From positions 62,001 to 126,000 of the forward strand of contig JAHJLV010000041.1 of NCBI GenBank assembly GCA_018821535.1: a DNA stretch of 64,000 nucleotides. Direction: 5' to 3'. How positions within the stretch are numbered: position 1 is the stretch's first letter; every line of letters starts with the position of its first letter. The notes under the pieces are model-generated. The model saw only the letters and a program-made list of their open reading frames with translations. It had not been told where the DNA came from and did not search any database. The translations under genes and the position numbers were made by a program. Source of the stretch: Pseudomonadota bacterium (GTDB lineage: Bacteria > Desulfobacterota > Desulfobacteria > Desulfobacterales > Desulfobacteraceae). Shown in pieces: positions 43,749 through 53,209 of this stretch.

Positions 43749-45044
43749 ATGGAGATTCAGACAAGAGCAGAACATTGTAAAAAAGCGGCTATTTCAATGT
43801 CGGCGCTGGCAGGCGATATTAAAAATTCAGCATTGGAAAAAATTGCCTCTGCATTAAACAGCAGCCGTGACCTTATTTTTGAAGCCAATAAAAAAGACAT
43901 TGCTCAGGCTCAAATCGAAAATCTTGACGCACCGTTGCTCAAACGCTTGAAATTTGATGCGTCTAAACTCAAGGAAACCTGTGAAGGCATTCAGAGCCTG
44001 ATAAAGCTTCAGGACCCTGTCGGCAAAACGCTTTCGGCCTTGCAGCTGGATGACGGCCTGGAATTGTATAAGGTCAGCCGTCCCATTGGTGTGATCGGGG
44101 TGATTTTTGAATCCCGGCCCGACGCCCTGGTCCAGATCGCCTGTCTGTGCTTGAAAAGTGGCAACAGTGTTCTGTTAAAGGGAGGAAGTGAAGCTGCCCG
44201 CACAAATCAGATCCTTTCATCCATTATTTCAGATGCAGGAGTTGAGGCGGGTTTGCCTGAAGGCTGGATGGGGCTGCTTGAAACCCGAAATGATGTGGGG
44301 CAGATGTTAAAACTGGATGCCTATGTGGATCTGATTATTCCACGGGGAAGCAATGCCTTTGTCCGCTATATCATGGATAATACCATTATACCCGTTTTGG
44401 GACATGCGGACGGTATCTGCCATGTGTATATTGACAGACTGGCGGATATGAAAATGGCAGTGGATATCGCTGTTGACAGTAAATGTCAGTATGTGGCCGT
44501 GTGTAATGCGGCTGAAACCATACTGGTTCATGAAGGATGTGCGGCTTCTGTGCTGCCGGTGCTTAAAACAGCGCTGGAAGACAAAGGGGTTAAAATTTAC
44601 GGCTGCAAAAAAACCTGTGATCTGATTGATGTTGAAAAAGCCAATGAAGAAGACTGGGCAACAGAGTATCTGGATCTGATTGTGTCTGTAAAGATTGTTC
44701 CATCCATGGACCAGGCGTTGGTACATATTAATACTTACGGGTCCGGTCATACGGATGTGATTGTTACAAACGATAAAAAAAGAGCTTTATACTTTATGGA
44801 TCATGCAGACACTGCAGATGCTTTCTGGAACTGCAGCAGCCGGTTTTCAGACGGGTTTAGATTCGGCCTGGGTGCGGAAGTGGGTATCAGCACCAATAAA
44901 ATTCATGCCAGAGGACCTGTCGGGCTTGAGGGACTGATGATCTATCAATGGAGAATGTTTGGCAATGGTCATCTGGTAAAGGATTATGCGGGTGAAAATG
45001 CCCGATCATTTACCCATTTGCCTTTGGATAAAGAATTTCAATAG
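43749..45044 (+). CDS. proA: Gamma-glutamyl phosphate reductase
   Basis: Second step of proline synthesis: NADPH-dependent reduction of glutamyl-5-phosphate to the semialdehyde. At 431 aa it has normal length, with the aldehyde-dehydrogenase fold: RPIGVIGVIFESRPDALVQI, LKGGSEAARTNQIL, and the catalytic Cys in KCQYVAVCNAAETILVHEGC. The C-terminus has the typical GPVGLEGLMIYQWRMFGNGH. The start follows GGTGG. proB lies eight bases downstream, so the operon order is proA-proB, the reverse of E. coli; proC is not in the window. Confidence 0.95.
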   Translation: MEIQTRAEHCKKAAISMSALAGDIKNSALEKIASALNSSRDLIFEANKKDIAQAQIENLDAPLLKRLKFDASKLKETCEGIQSLIKLQDPVGKTLSALQLDDGLELYKVSRPIGVIGVIFESRPDALVQIACLCLKSGNSVLLKGGSEAARTNQILSSIISDAGVEAGLPEGWMGLLETRNDVGQMLKLDAYVDLIIPRGSNAFVRYIMDNTIIPVLGHADGICHVYIDRLADMKMAVDIAVDSKCQYVAVCNAAETILVHEGCAASVLPVLKTALEDKGVKIYGCKKTCDLIDVEKANEEDWATEYLDLIVSVKIVPSMDQALVHINTYGSGHTDVIVTNDKKRALYFMDHADTADAFWNCSSRFSDGFRFGLGAEVGISTNKIHARGPVGLEGLMIYQWRMFGNGHLVKDYAGENARSFTHLPLDKEFQ

Positions 45045-45052
45045 AGGTTTTA

Positions 45053-46180
45053 ATGCCGGAACAGCGATTATTTAATGCCAGGCGGATTGTTGTCAAGCTG
45101 GGCAGCAATGTTATTACTGCCAGAAATGGTTTGAATCTGGATGTGATTGATTCTATTTCACGGCAGATCAGTCTGCTTATTGATAGGGGAATTGAGGTCA
45201 TACTGGTTTCTTCGGGGGCTGTGGCAGCAGGTATCCGGAAAATGGGCATGGACCGGCGCCCGGATGAAATACCTAAAAGGCAGGCAATATCCGCAATCGG
45301 TCAAAGCGATCTGATGAATGTGTATGAAAAAAGTTTCGGGAAGTTTGAAAAGAAAGTGGCACAGATTCTTCTTACAGGAGATGATCTGGTCAGCCGGGAA
45401 CGGTATCTGAATGCTCGAAACACATTGCTCACCCTTCTGGACTGGAAAGTGATTCCGATTATCAATGAAAATGATACGGTAATGATCGAAGAAATCAAAC
45501 TGGGAGATAACGATAATCTTGCGGCAATGATCAGCCTGTTGATGGATGCGGATTTTTTATTTATTCTGACGGATATCGAAGGGCTGTATAACAAAGATCC
45601 CAGGCAGTTTTCAGATGCCCGGCTTGTAGATAAGGTAACGGATTTTAAAAAAGAAATTGAGGAGTATGCCAGTCATATCCCAGGAACACTGGGAACCGGG
45701 GGCATGCTCAGTAAAATTCAGGCGGCAAAAAAGGTAACGTCTGCAGGAATACCCATGATCGTTGCAAAGGGAAGTGCTCAAAACATTCTTCTTCGCTTGT
45801 GTGACGGTGAAAATATCGGGACGTATTTTGTCCCGAAAGATGCGAAACTGTCCAGCCGGAAATGCTGGATTGCATATACGCTTGCACCCAAAGGCAGTAT
45901 TGTTATTGATGACGGGGCAGTTAAGGCGGTCCGGGAGAATGGAAAAAGCCTGCTTCCCATCGGGGTTCTTTCCGTTGAAGGTGAATTTGAGCAGGGAGAA
46001 GCCGTATCCTTTAAAACGCCTTCCAATGAAATGGTCGGGGTAGGGCTTGTAAATTACAGGGCTTCTGACATTAATCTGATAAAAGGATTGAAAAACAAAC
46101 AGATAGAAGGCTGTCTGGGCGGCAGGCATTATGATGAGATTATTCATCGTAATAATCTGGTTCTGATGGATGAGTGCTGA
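45053..46180 (+). CDS. proB: Glutamate 5-kinase with PUA domain
   Basis: First step of proline synthesis, phosphorylating glutamate. The amino-acid-kinase fold starts with RIVVKLGSNVIT and has VILVSSGAVAAGIRKMG, INENDTVMIEEIKLGDND and the feedback-site region PGTLGTGGMLSKIQAAKK. A PUA domain occupies the last about 90 residues (KGSIVIDDGAVKAVRENGKS onward). 375 aa is the usual length for the PUA-containing form. It shares a transcript with proA. Confidence 0.95.
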   Translation: MPEQRLFNARRIVVKLGSNVITARNGLNLDVIDSISRQISLLIDRGIEVILVSSGAVAAGIRKMGMDRRPDEIPKRQAISAIGQSDLMNVYEKSFGKFEKKVAQILLTGDDLVSRERYLNARNTLLTLLDWKVIPIINENDTVMIEEIKLGDNDNLAAMISLLMDADFLFILTDIEGLYNKDPRQFSDARLVDKVTDFKKEIEEYASHIPGTLGTGGMLSKIQAAKKVTSAGIPMIVAKGSAQNILLRLCDGENIGTYFVPKDAKLSSRKCWIAYTLAPKGSIVIDDGAVKAVRENGKSLLPIGVLSVEGEFEQGEAVSFKTPSNEMVGVGLVNYRASDINLIKGLKNKQIEGCLGGRHYDEIIHRNNLVLMDEC

Positions 46181-46217
46181 TGCATGCTGTTTTTATATTT
46201 TCAATTAAGGGGTTTTA

Positions 46218-46916
46218 ATGGAAATTAAACAATTCAGATATTTTAATGATAACCTGGGATATCTTGTTTTTTCAGGGAATGAAGGCATGGCCATTGATGC
46301 CGGCGGTGTTGATGCAATTTTGGCGTTTGCCGCAAAAAACAGTATTCTTGTTAAATATATGACCAATACCCATTTTCATTCGGATCATATATCAGGGAAT
46401 GCGGAGCTGCTTGAAAAAACAGATGCACAGTTGATTGACTGCCGAAAAATTGGTGATGATCAGAGTTTTACTATCGGACACGAAAAGATAGACGTTTTTA
46501 CAACTCCGGGCCACACCATGGACAGTGTGACTTTTAAAACCAAAGGCTTTATCATCACCGGAGACACTTTGTTTAATGGTACCATCGGAAATTGCTTTTC
46601 CGGTGACCTGCTCGCATTTTTTAATTCTTTAAAACGGATTATTTCATTGCCAGGCAGTACTAAAGTATACGCAGGCCATGATTATGTCATGGAATCCATG
46701 CAGGTTGCAAAGACCATTGAAAAAGACAACCCTTTTATTGATGAGTATATCCGTCGATATGACCGTTCTTTGATTGTATCCACACTGGATGATGAATTAC
46801 ATGTAAACCCTTATATCCGGTTCAATGCAGACTCCATGATTGCGCTTCTTTTGAAAAAAAAGATGCCTGCCCAGACAGAGTTTGACCGGTTTAAATCAAT
46901 TATGGAGATTTTTTAA
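46218..46916 (+). CDS. MBL-fold metallohydrolase (glyoxalase II-like)
   Basis: 232 residues of the metallo-beta-lactamase fold. The metal site is THFHSDHISG (HxHxDH), followed by TPGHTMDSV and ITGDTLFNGTIGNC (bridging Asp), with a late His in YAGHDYVMESM. The last two resemble hydroxyacylglutathione hydrolases, which split thioesters such as lactoylglutathione; many relatives have other thioester or persulfide substrates. The ribosome binding site is AGGGG. It lies between proB and speD without an obvious terminator. Confidence 0.85.
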   Translation: MEIKQFRYFNDNLGYLVFSGNEGMAIDAGGVDAILAFAAKNSILVKYMTNTHFHSDHISGNAELLEKTDAQLIDCRKIGDDQSFTIGHEKIDVFTTPGHTMDSVTFKTKGFIITGDTLFNGTIGNCFSGDLLAFFNSLKRIISLPGSTKVYAGHDYVMESMQVAKTIEKDNPFIDEYIRRYDRSLIVSTLDDELHVNPYIRFNADSMIALLLKKKMPAQTEFDRFKSIMEIF

Positions 46917-47010
46917 AAGAAATTTTATGGACATATGGTTATTCCTGAATATATATTTTCAGGACTTATCTTTTAGCTGATTTTTTTTATGAAAGACCGG
47001 AGACAATTTA

Positions 47011-47847
47011 ATGTTAAACAAAAATATCAAATTTGTTGATGACTCCCGGAAAGAAAACTGTTTTGCCCTGGGAAGACAATTGACAATCGAATATTATGAA
47101 TGCGGGCCAGAGGCCTTTCTGGATAAGATCCAGGTTGAAAAAGCCATGCTTAAAGCTGCAAAGGACAGCAATGCGACAATCATCAGTTCTTCTTTTTATG
47201 ATTTTGTGCCCCAGGGGATCAGCGGTGTTGTGATTATTGCTGAGTCCCATTTTACCATCCATGCCTGGCCTGAACATGATTACGCTGCTGTGGATATATT
47301 TACCTGTGGAGATTCCATTGATCTGCCACTTGCAGTTGAATCAATGAAAAAATCTTTTCAGTCTGAAAATGTGGTGATCTCTTCTGACCAGAATCGCGGA
47401 ATCATTACAAAAACGGTTGAGCAGCAGAATATTGGTCAGGTGATAAAAAATTCAGAAAGTTTACCTATTTCCTGGAAAACAGAATTTGAAAAAAAAGATC
47501 CATGGGGTGTTTTGACATCAGTGGATATTTATGATGCTGATCCTCAGATTATAAGGGATGCAGACAGTATCAGACAGTTCGCATATCAGTTAAGTGAATT
47601 ACTCGAAATGAAGCGTTTTGGAGAATGTGAAGTGATTCATTTCGGTGAAGATAAAAGGGTGGCTGGATTCAGCATGACCCAGCTGATAGAAACGTCTTTG
47701 ATTTCAGGCCATTTTGTTGATGCGTCAAATAAAGCATATATAGATGTGTTCAGTTCCAAATTTTATGAGCCCCGGCAGGTGGCTGAATTTGCAGCTTCGT
47801 TTTTTAAGGGGGGGCATTATAAAATGCAGATTGCCCTGCGCAAATAA
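47011..47847 (+). CDS. speD: S-adenosylmethionine decarboxylase with a second degenerate SpeD-like domain
   Basis: The first about 130 residues are a complete prokaryotic AdoMet decarboxylase proenzyme: AESHFTIHAWPEHDYAAVDI FTCG (read across), where cleavage before Ser79 yields the pyruvoyl group, with His84 and Cys99 as expected. The protein then continues for another about 140 residues that look like a second copy without the active site: LIETSLISGHFVDASNKAYI DVFSSKFYEP aligns by eye with the first domain but lacks SxxxH. Standard class enzymes stop at about 120-130 aa. The product, decarboxylated AdoMet, is used by the spermidine synthase gene downstream. The second domain may be an allosteric or structural partner. 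Confidence 0.85.
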   Translation: MLNKNIKFVDDSRKENCFALGRQLTIEYYECGPEAFLDKIQVEKAMLKAAKDSNATIISSSFYDFVPQGISGVVIIAESHFTIHAWPEHDYAAVDIFTCGDSIDLPLAVESMKKSFQSENVVISSDQNRGIITKTVEQQNIGQVIKNSESLPISWKTEFEKKDPWGVLTSVDIYDADPQIIRDADSIRQFAYQLSELLEMKRFGECEVIHFGEDKRVAGFSMTQLIETSLISGHFVDASNKAYIDVFSSKFYEPRQVAEFAASFFKGGHYKMQIALRK

Positions 47848-47889
47848 ATTCAGGTTTTTGTATATAAGGGGATATGCATAAAAGTTCCT

Positions 47890-48756
47890 ATGGAAACTTA
47901 CAGTAAAATAAATGATGGATGGTTTTCTGAAATCTGCCCGATGTGGCCGGGGATTGCATTATCCCTTCAGATAGAAAGCGTATTGTACAGTGAAAAAAGC
48001 AGATATCAGCAGATTGATCTGTTCCAGACAAAAACCCGCGGCAAGATGCTGGTGCTGGACGGGATTATCCAGTTAACAGAATTTGATGAATTTGCTTATC
48101 AGGAAATGATGGCCCATGTTCCTTTGTTTGCACATCCCAATCCTGAAAATGTTCTTGTGATCGGCGGCGGAGACGGTGGAATCTTACGGGAAGTTATCCG
48201 GCATGACACCATTGCGCACATTGATTTTTGTGAAATTGATGAGCAGGTGATTGCGGTTTCCAAACAATTTCTTCCAGGTCTTGCCTGCGGGTTTGATGAT
48301 CCGAGGATCAACATACATATTGCCGATGGCAATGTCTATATTCGGGAGAAGACCGGTGTTTATGATGTGATCATTGTGGATTCTTCTGACCCGATCGGAC
48401 CTGGTGAACAATTATTCGGACGGCAATTTTATCAGCAGGTCAAATCAGCTCTGAAACCCGGTGGTATTGTTGCGGCCCAGGGAGAGTCTTTTTTCCTTCA
48501 TAAAGACTGTGTTGAAAACCTGATGCGGATTACCAGGGAACTGTTTATGGTTTCAGCGTATTCATCCATCATGGTGCCGACATATCCTGGAGGACATATT
48601 GGTATCTGTATGGGCTCATTGGGGCCGCAACTGGATGTACCGGCCCGTTCCGTGCCGTCTTTACTGCAGACACAATTAAAATATTATACATCTCAAATTC
48701 ATGCGGCTTCTTTTGTTCTGCCTTATTTTGTAAAAAAAATGTTCAATGCAGTTTGA
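47890..48756 (+). CDS. speE: Spermidine synthase (aminopropyltransferase)
   Basis: 288 residues. Transfers the aminopropyl group of decarboxylated AdoMet to putrescine or a similar diamine. Motifs: LVLDGIIQLTEFDEFAYQEM, the AdoMet site VLVIGGGDGGILREVI, CEIDEQVIAVSK and the catalytic VDSSDPIGPGEQLFG. The ATG at 47890 has no good ribosome binding site nearby; AAGGGG lies about 20 bases upstream, before a short overlapping frame (47874). It directly follows the SpeD gene, so both are likely cotranscribed. Confidence 0.92.
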   Translation: METYSKINDGWFSEICPMWPGIALSLQIESVLYSEKSRYQQIDLFQTKTRGKMLVLDGIIQLTEFDEFAYQEMMAHVPLFAHPNPENVLVIGGGDGGILREVIRHDTIAHIDFCEIDEQVIAVSKQFLPGLACGFDDPRINIHIADGNVYIREKTGVYDVIIVDSSDPIGPGEQLFGRQFYQQVKSALKPGGIVAAQGESFFLHKDCVENLMRITRELFMVSAYSSIMVPTYPGGHIGICMGSLGPQLDVPARSVPSLLQTQLKYYTSQIHAASFVLPYFVKKMFNAV

Positions 48757-48794
48757 CTTAAAAACTTTTTTTTAAAAAAGCGGTAATAAATTTT

Positions 48795-50156
48795 ATGCAG
48801 GATGATCCTGTTCCAGAATTGACGATTAAACCGATTAGCCGTGCGTCTGTCAGGGAATTGATAACCCTTTACAAACAGGCAGGCTGGTGGGAGTCTGGCA
48901 ATGATGAGCATCTGGAATTTTTGCATCATATTGTCAGGAATTCAGCTTTCTTTGTCGGGGCTTTTACGGGAAAAAAGCTTATCGGAATGGGCAGGGCCCT
49001 TTCCGATGGCGTAAGTGATGCTTATATTCAGGATGTTACTGTACTTAAAGCGTATCGGGGAAACGGGATTGGAAAGAAAATCATCCAGACTCTGTTGACC
49101 TGTCTGAAGGAAAATGGTGTTGGCTGGATTGGGCTTGTGGCTGAGCCCGGCACGGATTTCTTTTATAAATCGCTTGGATTTGAAGTGCTCAAAGACCATA
49201 TTGCTTTAAAATATAAGGATGTTGATATGTATATACCGGAACAGATATCTGCGCATGCAGATATCCAATTCCCTGCTTTTAAATCTTTTTCACTGGAAGA
49301 TCGTTCCGTCATTGAATCCTTTACAGATGATTTTCAGCCCATGTCCTGCGAATATAATTTTGCAAATTTGTTTACATGGCAAAATGCCTATGATCTCGCC
49401 TGGACAATTTATCAGGGCCGTCTGCTGATATATCACACTGAATCGAACTATTCGTTTATGCCCATTGGAGAAGAGTTTACACCCGAAGAGCTGGCAATTT
49501 TATCACTCAATTTGAAAAAAAACGGAAAGTCATCTGATTTTGCGCTTGTTACGCCAGAATACATAGAAAAATTTCCAGATCTCAAAAAATATTACCGGAT
49601 GAGAAAAAACAGAAATCATGCTGAATATATTTATGATGTGGAATCCCTGTGTGAGCTTTCCGGCCCCAAACTGCACAAAAAACGAAATCTTATATCGCAG
49701 TTCAAGCGCCTGTATCCTGATTTCAGGCTTCATGTTTTAACCGGAGAATTTAAACAGCAGGCATTGGAATTTTCAAGAGATCTGAAGAACAGCCATGAAA
49801 AAGTATCCCAGACACTGGAGCTGGAATTTGAGGCCATCAAGATATCATTTGAACATTTTGAATCTCTCGGACTGGAAGGCCTGGCCATCACTCATAACGA
49901 TAAAATGATTGCGTTTTCTGTTTTCAGCCGATTGGGAGACCAGTATTTTGATATCCATTTTGAAAAATCAGACATGGCGTATAAGGGTGCAGCCCAGGTA
50001 ATTAACCAGGAAACAGCACTGTATTTAAAAAACAGATGTAAATATCTGAACCGGGAGCAGGACCTTGGCATAAAAGGACTCCGCCAGGCAAAAATGTCCT
50101 ATGAACCTGTAAAACTGATCACGCCGGTCAAATTGTTCTTTGCACCATTGAACTGA
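48795..50156 (+). CDS. Fusion of GNAT acetyltransferase and DUF2156-type (LPG_synthase-like) acyltransferase domain
   Basis: 453 residues. Residues 1-145 form a GNAT domain with the CoA-binding motif VLKAYRGNGIGKKIIQTLL and a C-terminal YKSLGFEVL. Residues 160-453 resemble DUF2156/LPG synthase C-terminal domains: MSCEYNFANLFTWQNAYDLA, KKRNLISQFKRLYPDFRLHV, FSVFSRLGDQYFDIHFEKSD and NREQDLGIKGLRQAKMSYEP. DUF2156 proteins transfer aminoacyl groups from tRNA to lipids or other acceptors, and many are uncharacterised. Placement immediately after speDE suggests a role in modifying a polyamine or a related compound, but that is speculation. Confidence 0.75.
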   Translation: MQDDPVPELTIKPISRASVRELITLYKQAGWWESGNDEHLEFLHHIVRNSAFFVGAFTGKKLIGMGRALSDGVSDAYIQDVTVLKAYRGNGIGKKIIQTLLTCLKENGVGWIGLVAEPGTDFFYKSLGFEVLKDHIALKYKDVDMYIPEQISAHADIQFPAFKSFSLEDRSVIESFTDDFQPMSCEYNFANLFTWQNAYDLAWTIYQGRLLIYHTESNYSFMPIGEEFTPEELAILSLNLKKNGKSSDFALVTPEYIEKFPDLKKYYRMRKNRNHAEYIYDVESLCELSGPKLHKKRNLISQFKRLYPDFRLHVLTGEFKQQALEFSRDLKNSHEKVSQTLELEFEAIKISFEHFESLGLEGLAITHNDKMIAFSVFSRLGDQYFDIHFEKSDMAYKGAAQVINQETALYLKNRCKYLNREQDLGIKGLRQAKMSYEPVKLITPVKLFFAPLN

Positions 50157-50254
50157 ACTGATTGATAAAATTTATCTGTCGGAATTCACTTGTCTGACCG
50201 ATGATGATATACAGTGTTTTTTTATTGTCTTTAATCTTTATTGAGGAAATTATT

Positions 50255-51214
50255 ATGCTCACTACGCGTATTACAAGGTTGCTGGGAATAGAATATCCTG
50301 TGATCGGCGGGACCATGATGTCTATTTCCAATGCCCGTTTTGTTGCTGCCATCTCAAATGCCGGCGGTCTTGGAATTCTTGCCTCTGCAATCTATCAGAC
50401 CAAACAGGATTTTTCTGCTGCGGTTGATCAGGTTTTAAAACTGACAGACAGACCCTTTGCCGTTAATTTGAATCTGTTCCCGTCCATGCGGCCCATTGAC
50501 AATACAGAATATCTGGATGTGATGATTGAAAAAGGGGTGAAAATTGTAGAGACCTCGGGCCACTCAGCTCCCGAAGATCTGTGTCGCAGATTCAAGGATG
50601 CAGGGATGATCTGGATTCATAAATGTGTGGGTATCCGGTATGCCCTGAAAGTTGAAAAAATGGGCGCTGATATTGTAACGGTCGTGGGCTATGAAAATGG
50701 CGGTGCCACAGGGAAACTGGATATCGGCACCCTTGTCCTGATTCCAGGTGTTGTGGATGCTGTCAATCTCCCTGTGATTGGCGGGGGAGGGATTTCCGAT
50801 GGCAGAGGGCTTGCGGCAGTCTTGGCTCTGGGGGCCGAAGCGGCCATCATCGGTACCCGTCTGATGTTGACAAAAGAATGCTCGATTCATGATAATTTGA
50901 AACAGGCCTTAATGCAGGCTTCCGAACAGGAGACCGTCCTGATCATGCGGTCCATTGGATCGACACACAGGGTCTGGAATAACGAGGCTGCCAGAAAATG
51001 CATGGAAATCGAAAGAACCAATGGCAGTTTTGAAGAAGTGCTGTCTGTGGTTACCGGCCAGAAAGCAAGACTGATGTATGATACCGGGGATATTACTGCA
51101 GGGGTGGTTTCCTGCGGTCAGGGAATCGGGCTGTGTCATGATATCCCGACAGTAAAACAATTGTTTGATCGATTGATTAAAGAAGCACAGGGCATATTTT
51201 CCAGGTTTGCCTAA
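50255..51214 (+). CDS. Nitronate monooxygenase / FabK-like flavoprotein
   Basis: 319 residues of the TIM-barrel flavin family: YPVIGGTMMSISNARFVAAI, NAGGLGILASA near the N-terminus, then GYENGGATGKLDIGTLVLIP and the FMN phosphate site GGGGISDGRGLAAVLALGAE. The family includes nitronate monooxygenases, FabK enoyl-ACP reductases and the PfaD-type reductases; the NGGATG segment differs from the catalytic EGGGHxG typical of nitronate monooxygenase (with its His), so I do not assign a reaction. Start ATG 50255 follows GAGGA; the frame start at 50201 lacks support. Confidence 0.78.
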   Translation: MLTTRITRLLGIEYPVIGGTMMSISNARFVAAISNAGGLGILASAIYQTKQDFSAAVDQVLKLTDRPFAVNLNLFPSMRPIDNTEYLDVMIEKGVKIVETSGHSAPEDLCRRFKDAGMIWIHKCVGIRYALKVEKMGADIVTVVGYENGGATGKLDIGTLVLIPGVVDAVNLPVIGGGGISDGRGLAAVLALGAEAAIIGTRLMLTKECSIHDNLKQALMQASEQETVLIMRSIGSTHRVWNNEAARKCMEIERTNGSFEEVLSVVTGQKARLMYDTGDITAGVVSCGQGIGLCHDIPTVKQLFDRLIKEAQGIFSRFA

Positions 51215-51243
51215 GGCGTTTTTTGTAAATTTTAAATTTCTTT

Positions 51244-53199
51244 TTGGCGGCGAATGCTTTCATGAATTTTGCGAAATTTAAATTTAGAGATCGGCTTTTA
51301 GTCACTTTATTGTTTGTATTTATTCCTTTGATTCTGATACATGAAGACGGTAATATTGTGCTTGGCACCTTTGTGTGTGTTGCGCTTTTATTACTGATCT
51401 GGGCGACATTTATTATCAGCAGATTTGTGACAAACCCTTTGGGTAAAATGATAGATACACTGGAAAAAGGGGCTTCGGGGGATTACAGCGTCCGGATGGA
51501 TGAACAGGGATCCGTAGAATTTATAACCTTGAGTCGACATTTTAACCGGTTTATGCATCAGCTGGAAGATAATACTGCAAGGCTTGAAAAAGAGATTCAT
51601 AAAAATATTGAATCCCATCAAGCCCTGGTTGAAAACGATCTTATGCTCAGAGGTCTGTTTGACCAGTCTTTTCATTATGTCGCCATCCTGTCTCCTTTTG
51701 GAAGGGTGGAACGGGTGAATCAACGGGCACTTGATCTTGGCCAGACAGCACCTGGCGATGTCCTGTACCGACCCTTCTGGGAAACAGTCTGGTGGCAGCA
51801 TGATCCAAAGGTTTCCCGTCAATTGCAGGACGCTATTGAAAAAGCAAAAAAGGGTGACCTTGTCAGATATGAAACCACCTGTGTAGGCAATAAGGGTGCC
51901 ATCAGAGATATTGATTTATCCATCAAGTCTGTTTTTCTTCCTTCAGGAGGCGTAGCCTTTATTATTGCCGAAGGCCGGGACATCACAGAGTATAAAAAAA
52001 CCGCCCATGAGAAAAAAGAACTTGCTGTGCAGCTTGAACGATCCAGAAAAATGGAAGCTATCGGAACCCTTGCCGGGGGGATTGCCCATGATTTTAATAA
52101 TATCCTTTCCGGAATTCTTGGTTATTCACAGCTGGCGCAAATGAATCTGGATCATCCTTCCAGAGCAAAAAATCATATGAAACAAATCGGTCAGGGGATT
52201 CAAAGGGCAGCAGAACTGATCCAGCAGATACTGACCTTCAGCCGCCAGACCGAATATGAAAAAAAAGCATTAAAGTTGTATATTGTGGTTAAAGAAGCGC
52301 TCAAACTTGTGCGATCTTCTCTTCCTGCCACCATTGAGATAAAAGAATCCATGCTTACCACAGATATGGTGCTGGCAGATCCCACGCAGATGCATCAGGT
52401 TATCATGAACCTGTGCACAAATGCCTATCATGCAATGATTAAAACCGGAGGGGTTTTGTCAGTCCGGTTGAAATCCGTTGAACTTGTGGATGCAAAGGAT
52501 GTTTTTGACCGAAAGATAACACCGGATACTTATATCGAACTGATGGTGGCAGATACGGGTTGCGGAATGGATGAATATACGTTTTCAAAGGCCTTTGATC
52601 CGTATTTCACCACCAAGGAGGTGGGCAAGGGAACCGGGTTCGGTCTTGCCCTTGTCAATGCCATTGTGGATGAACATGGCGGATATATCCAAGCACAGAC
52701 AGCGCCTGGCAAGGGTTCCAGTTTTTATGTTTACCTGCCGGTTGTCACGTCTCCTGCAGGTAAATATGACGAGCCCAAGAAGGTTGTTGTCATTCAGGGT
52801 GGAACAGAGCATATCATGGTGGTGGATGATGAAAAAGATATCCGTAATATCCTCCGGGAGTATCTGGAATCTCTGGGATATACGGTCAGTGTTTTTAATG
52901 ATGGTGTCCAGGCGTTCACTGCATTTGAATCAGCGCCTTCTGATTTTGATATGATTATTACGGATATGACCATGCCGAAAATGACCGGAGATATCTTTGC
53001 CGTCAAAGCGCTTGCTCTGAGAAAGGATATCCCGGTGATTTTATGTACCGGCTACAGTGAGACAGTTTCAGAAGCCCGGATGCTTGAAGCAGGGGTTCGA
53101 AAATACATCCAGAAGCCTGTAGACACCATACAATTATCCGCTGTGATCCGGTCAATATTTGACAGTAAAATTGAACCGGATGCAAAAAAAGAGAGCTGA
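51244..53199 (+). CDS. Hybrid sensor histidine kinase with PAS domain and C-terminal receiver
   Basis: 651 residues. Two membrane helices (LVTLLFVFIPLILI and FVCVALLLLIWATFIIS) with a very short periplasmic loop, HAMP (VTNPLGKMIDTLEKG), a PAS domain, a HisKA domain with the phospho-acceptor His in GGIAHDFNNILSGI, HATPase with N box MNLCTNAYHAM and G boxes VADTGCGMDEY and GKGTGFGLALVNAIV, and a receiver domain (VVDDEKDIRNIL, with the phospho-Asp in MIITDMTMPKM). Without an extracytoplasmic domain, the signal is probably cytoplasmic or membrane-borne. No response regulator gene is adjacent. Start is TTG 51244 or ATG 51262. Confidence 0.88.
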   Translation: MAANAFMNFAKFKFRDRLLVTLLFVFIPLILIHEDGNIVLGTFVCVALLLLIWATFIISRFVTNPLGKMIDTLEKGASGDYSVRMDEQGSVEFITLSRHFNRFMHQLEDNTARLEKEIHKNIESHQALVENDLMLRGLFDQSFHYVAILSPFGRVERVNQRALDLGQTAPGDVLYRPFWETVWWQHDPKVSRQLQDAIEKAKKGDLVRYETTCVGNKGAIRDIDLSIKSVFLPSGGVAFIIAEGRDITEYKKTAHEKKELAVQLERSRKMEAIGTLAGGIAHDFNNILSGILGYSQLAQMNLDHPSRAKNHMKQIGQGIQRAAELIQQILTFSRQTEYEKKALKLYIVVKEALKLVRSSLPATIEIKESMLTTDMVLADPTQMHQVIMNLCTNAYHAMIKTGGVLSVRLKSVELVDAKDVFDRKITPDTYIELMVADTGCGMDEYTFSKAFDPYFTTKEVGKGTGFGLALVNAIVDEHGGYIQAQTAPGKGSSFYVYLPVVTSPAGKYDEPKKVVVIQGGTEHIMVVDDEKDIRNILREYLESLGYTVSVFNDGVQAFTAFESAPSDFDMIITDMTMPKMTGDIFAVKALALRKDIPVILCTGYSETVSEARMLEAGVRKYIQKPVDTIQLSAVIRSIFDSKIEPDAKKES

Positions 53200-53209
53200 G
53201 CTCAAACCT

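Noticed and set aside
46944..46963. Small hairpin after the MBL gene as terminator or SAM riboswitch before speD
   Set aside because: The stem is only six pairs and lacks a proper T-run; no conserved SAM-riboswitch elements were recognised in the 94-base gap.
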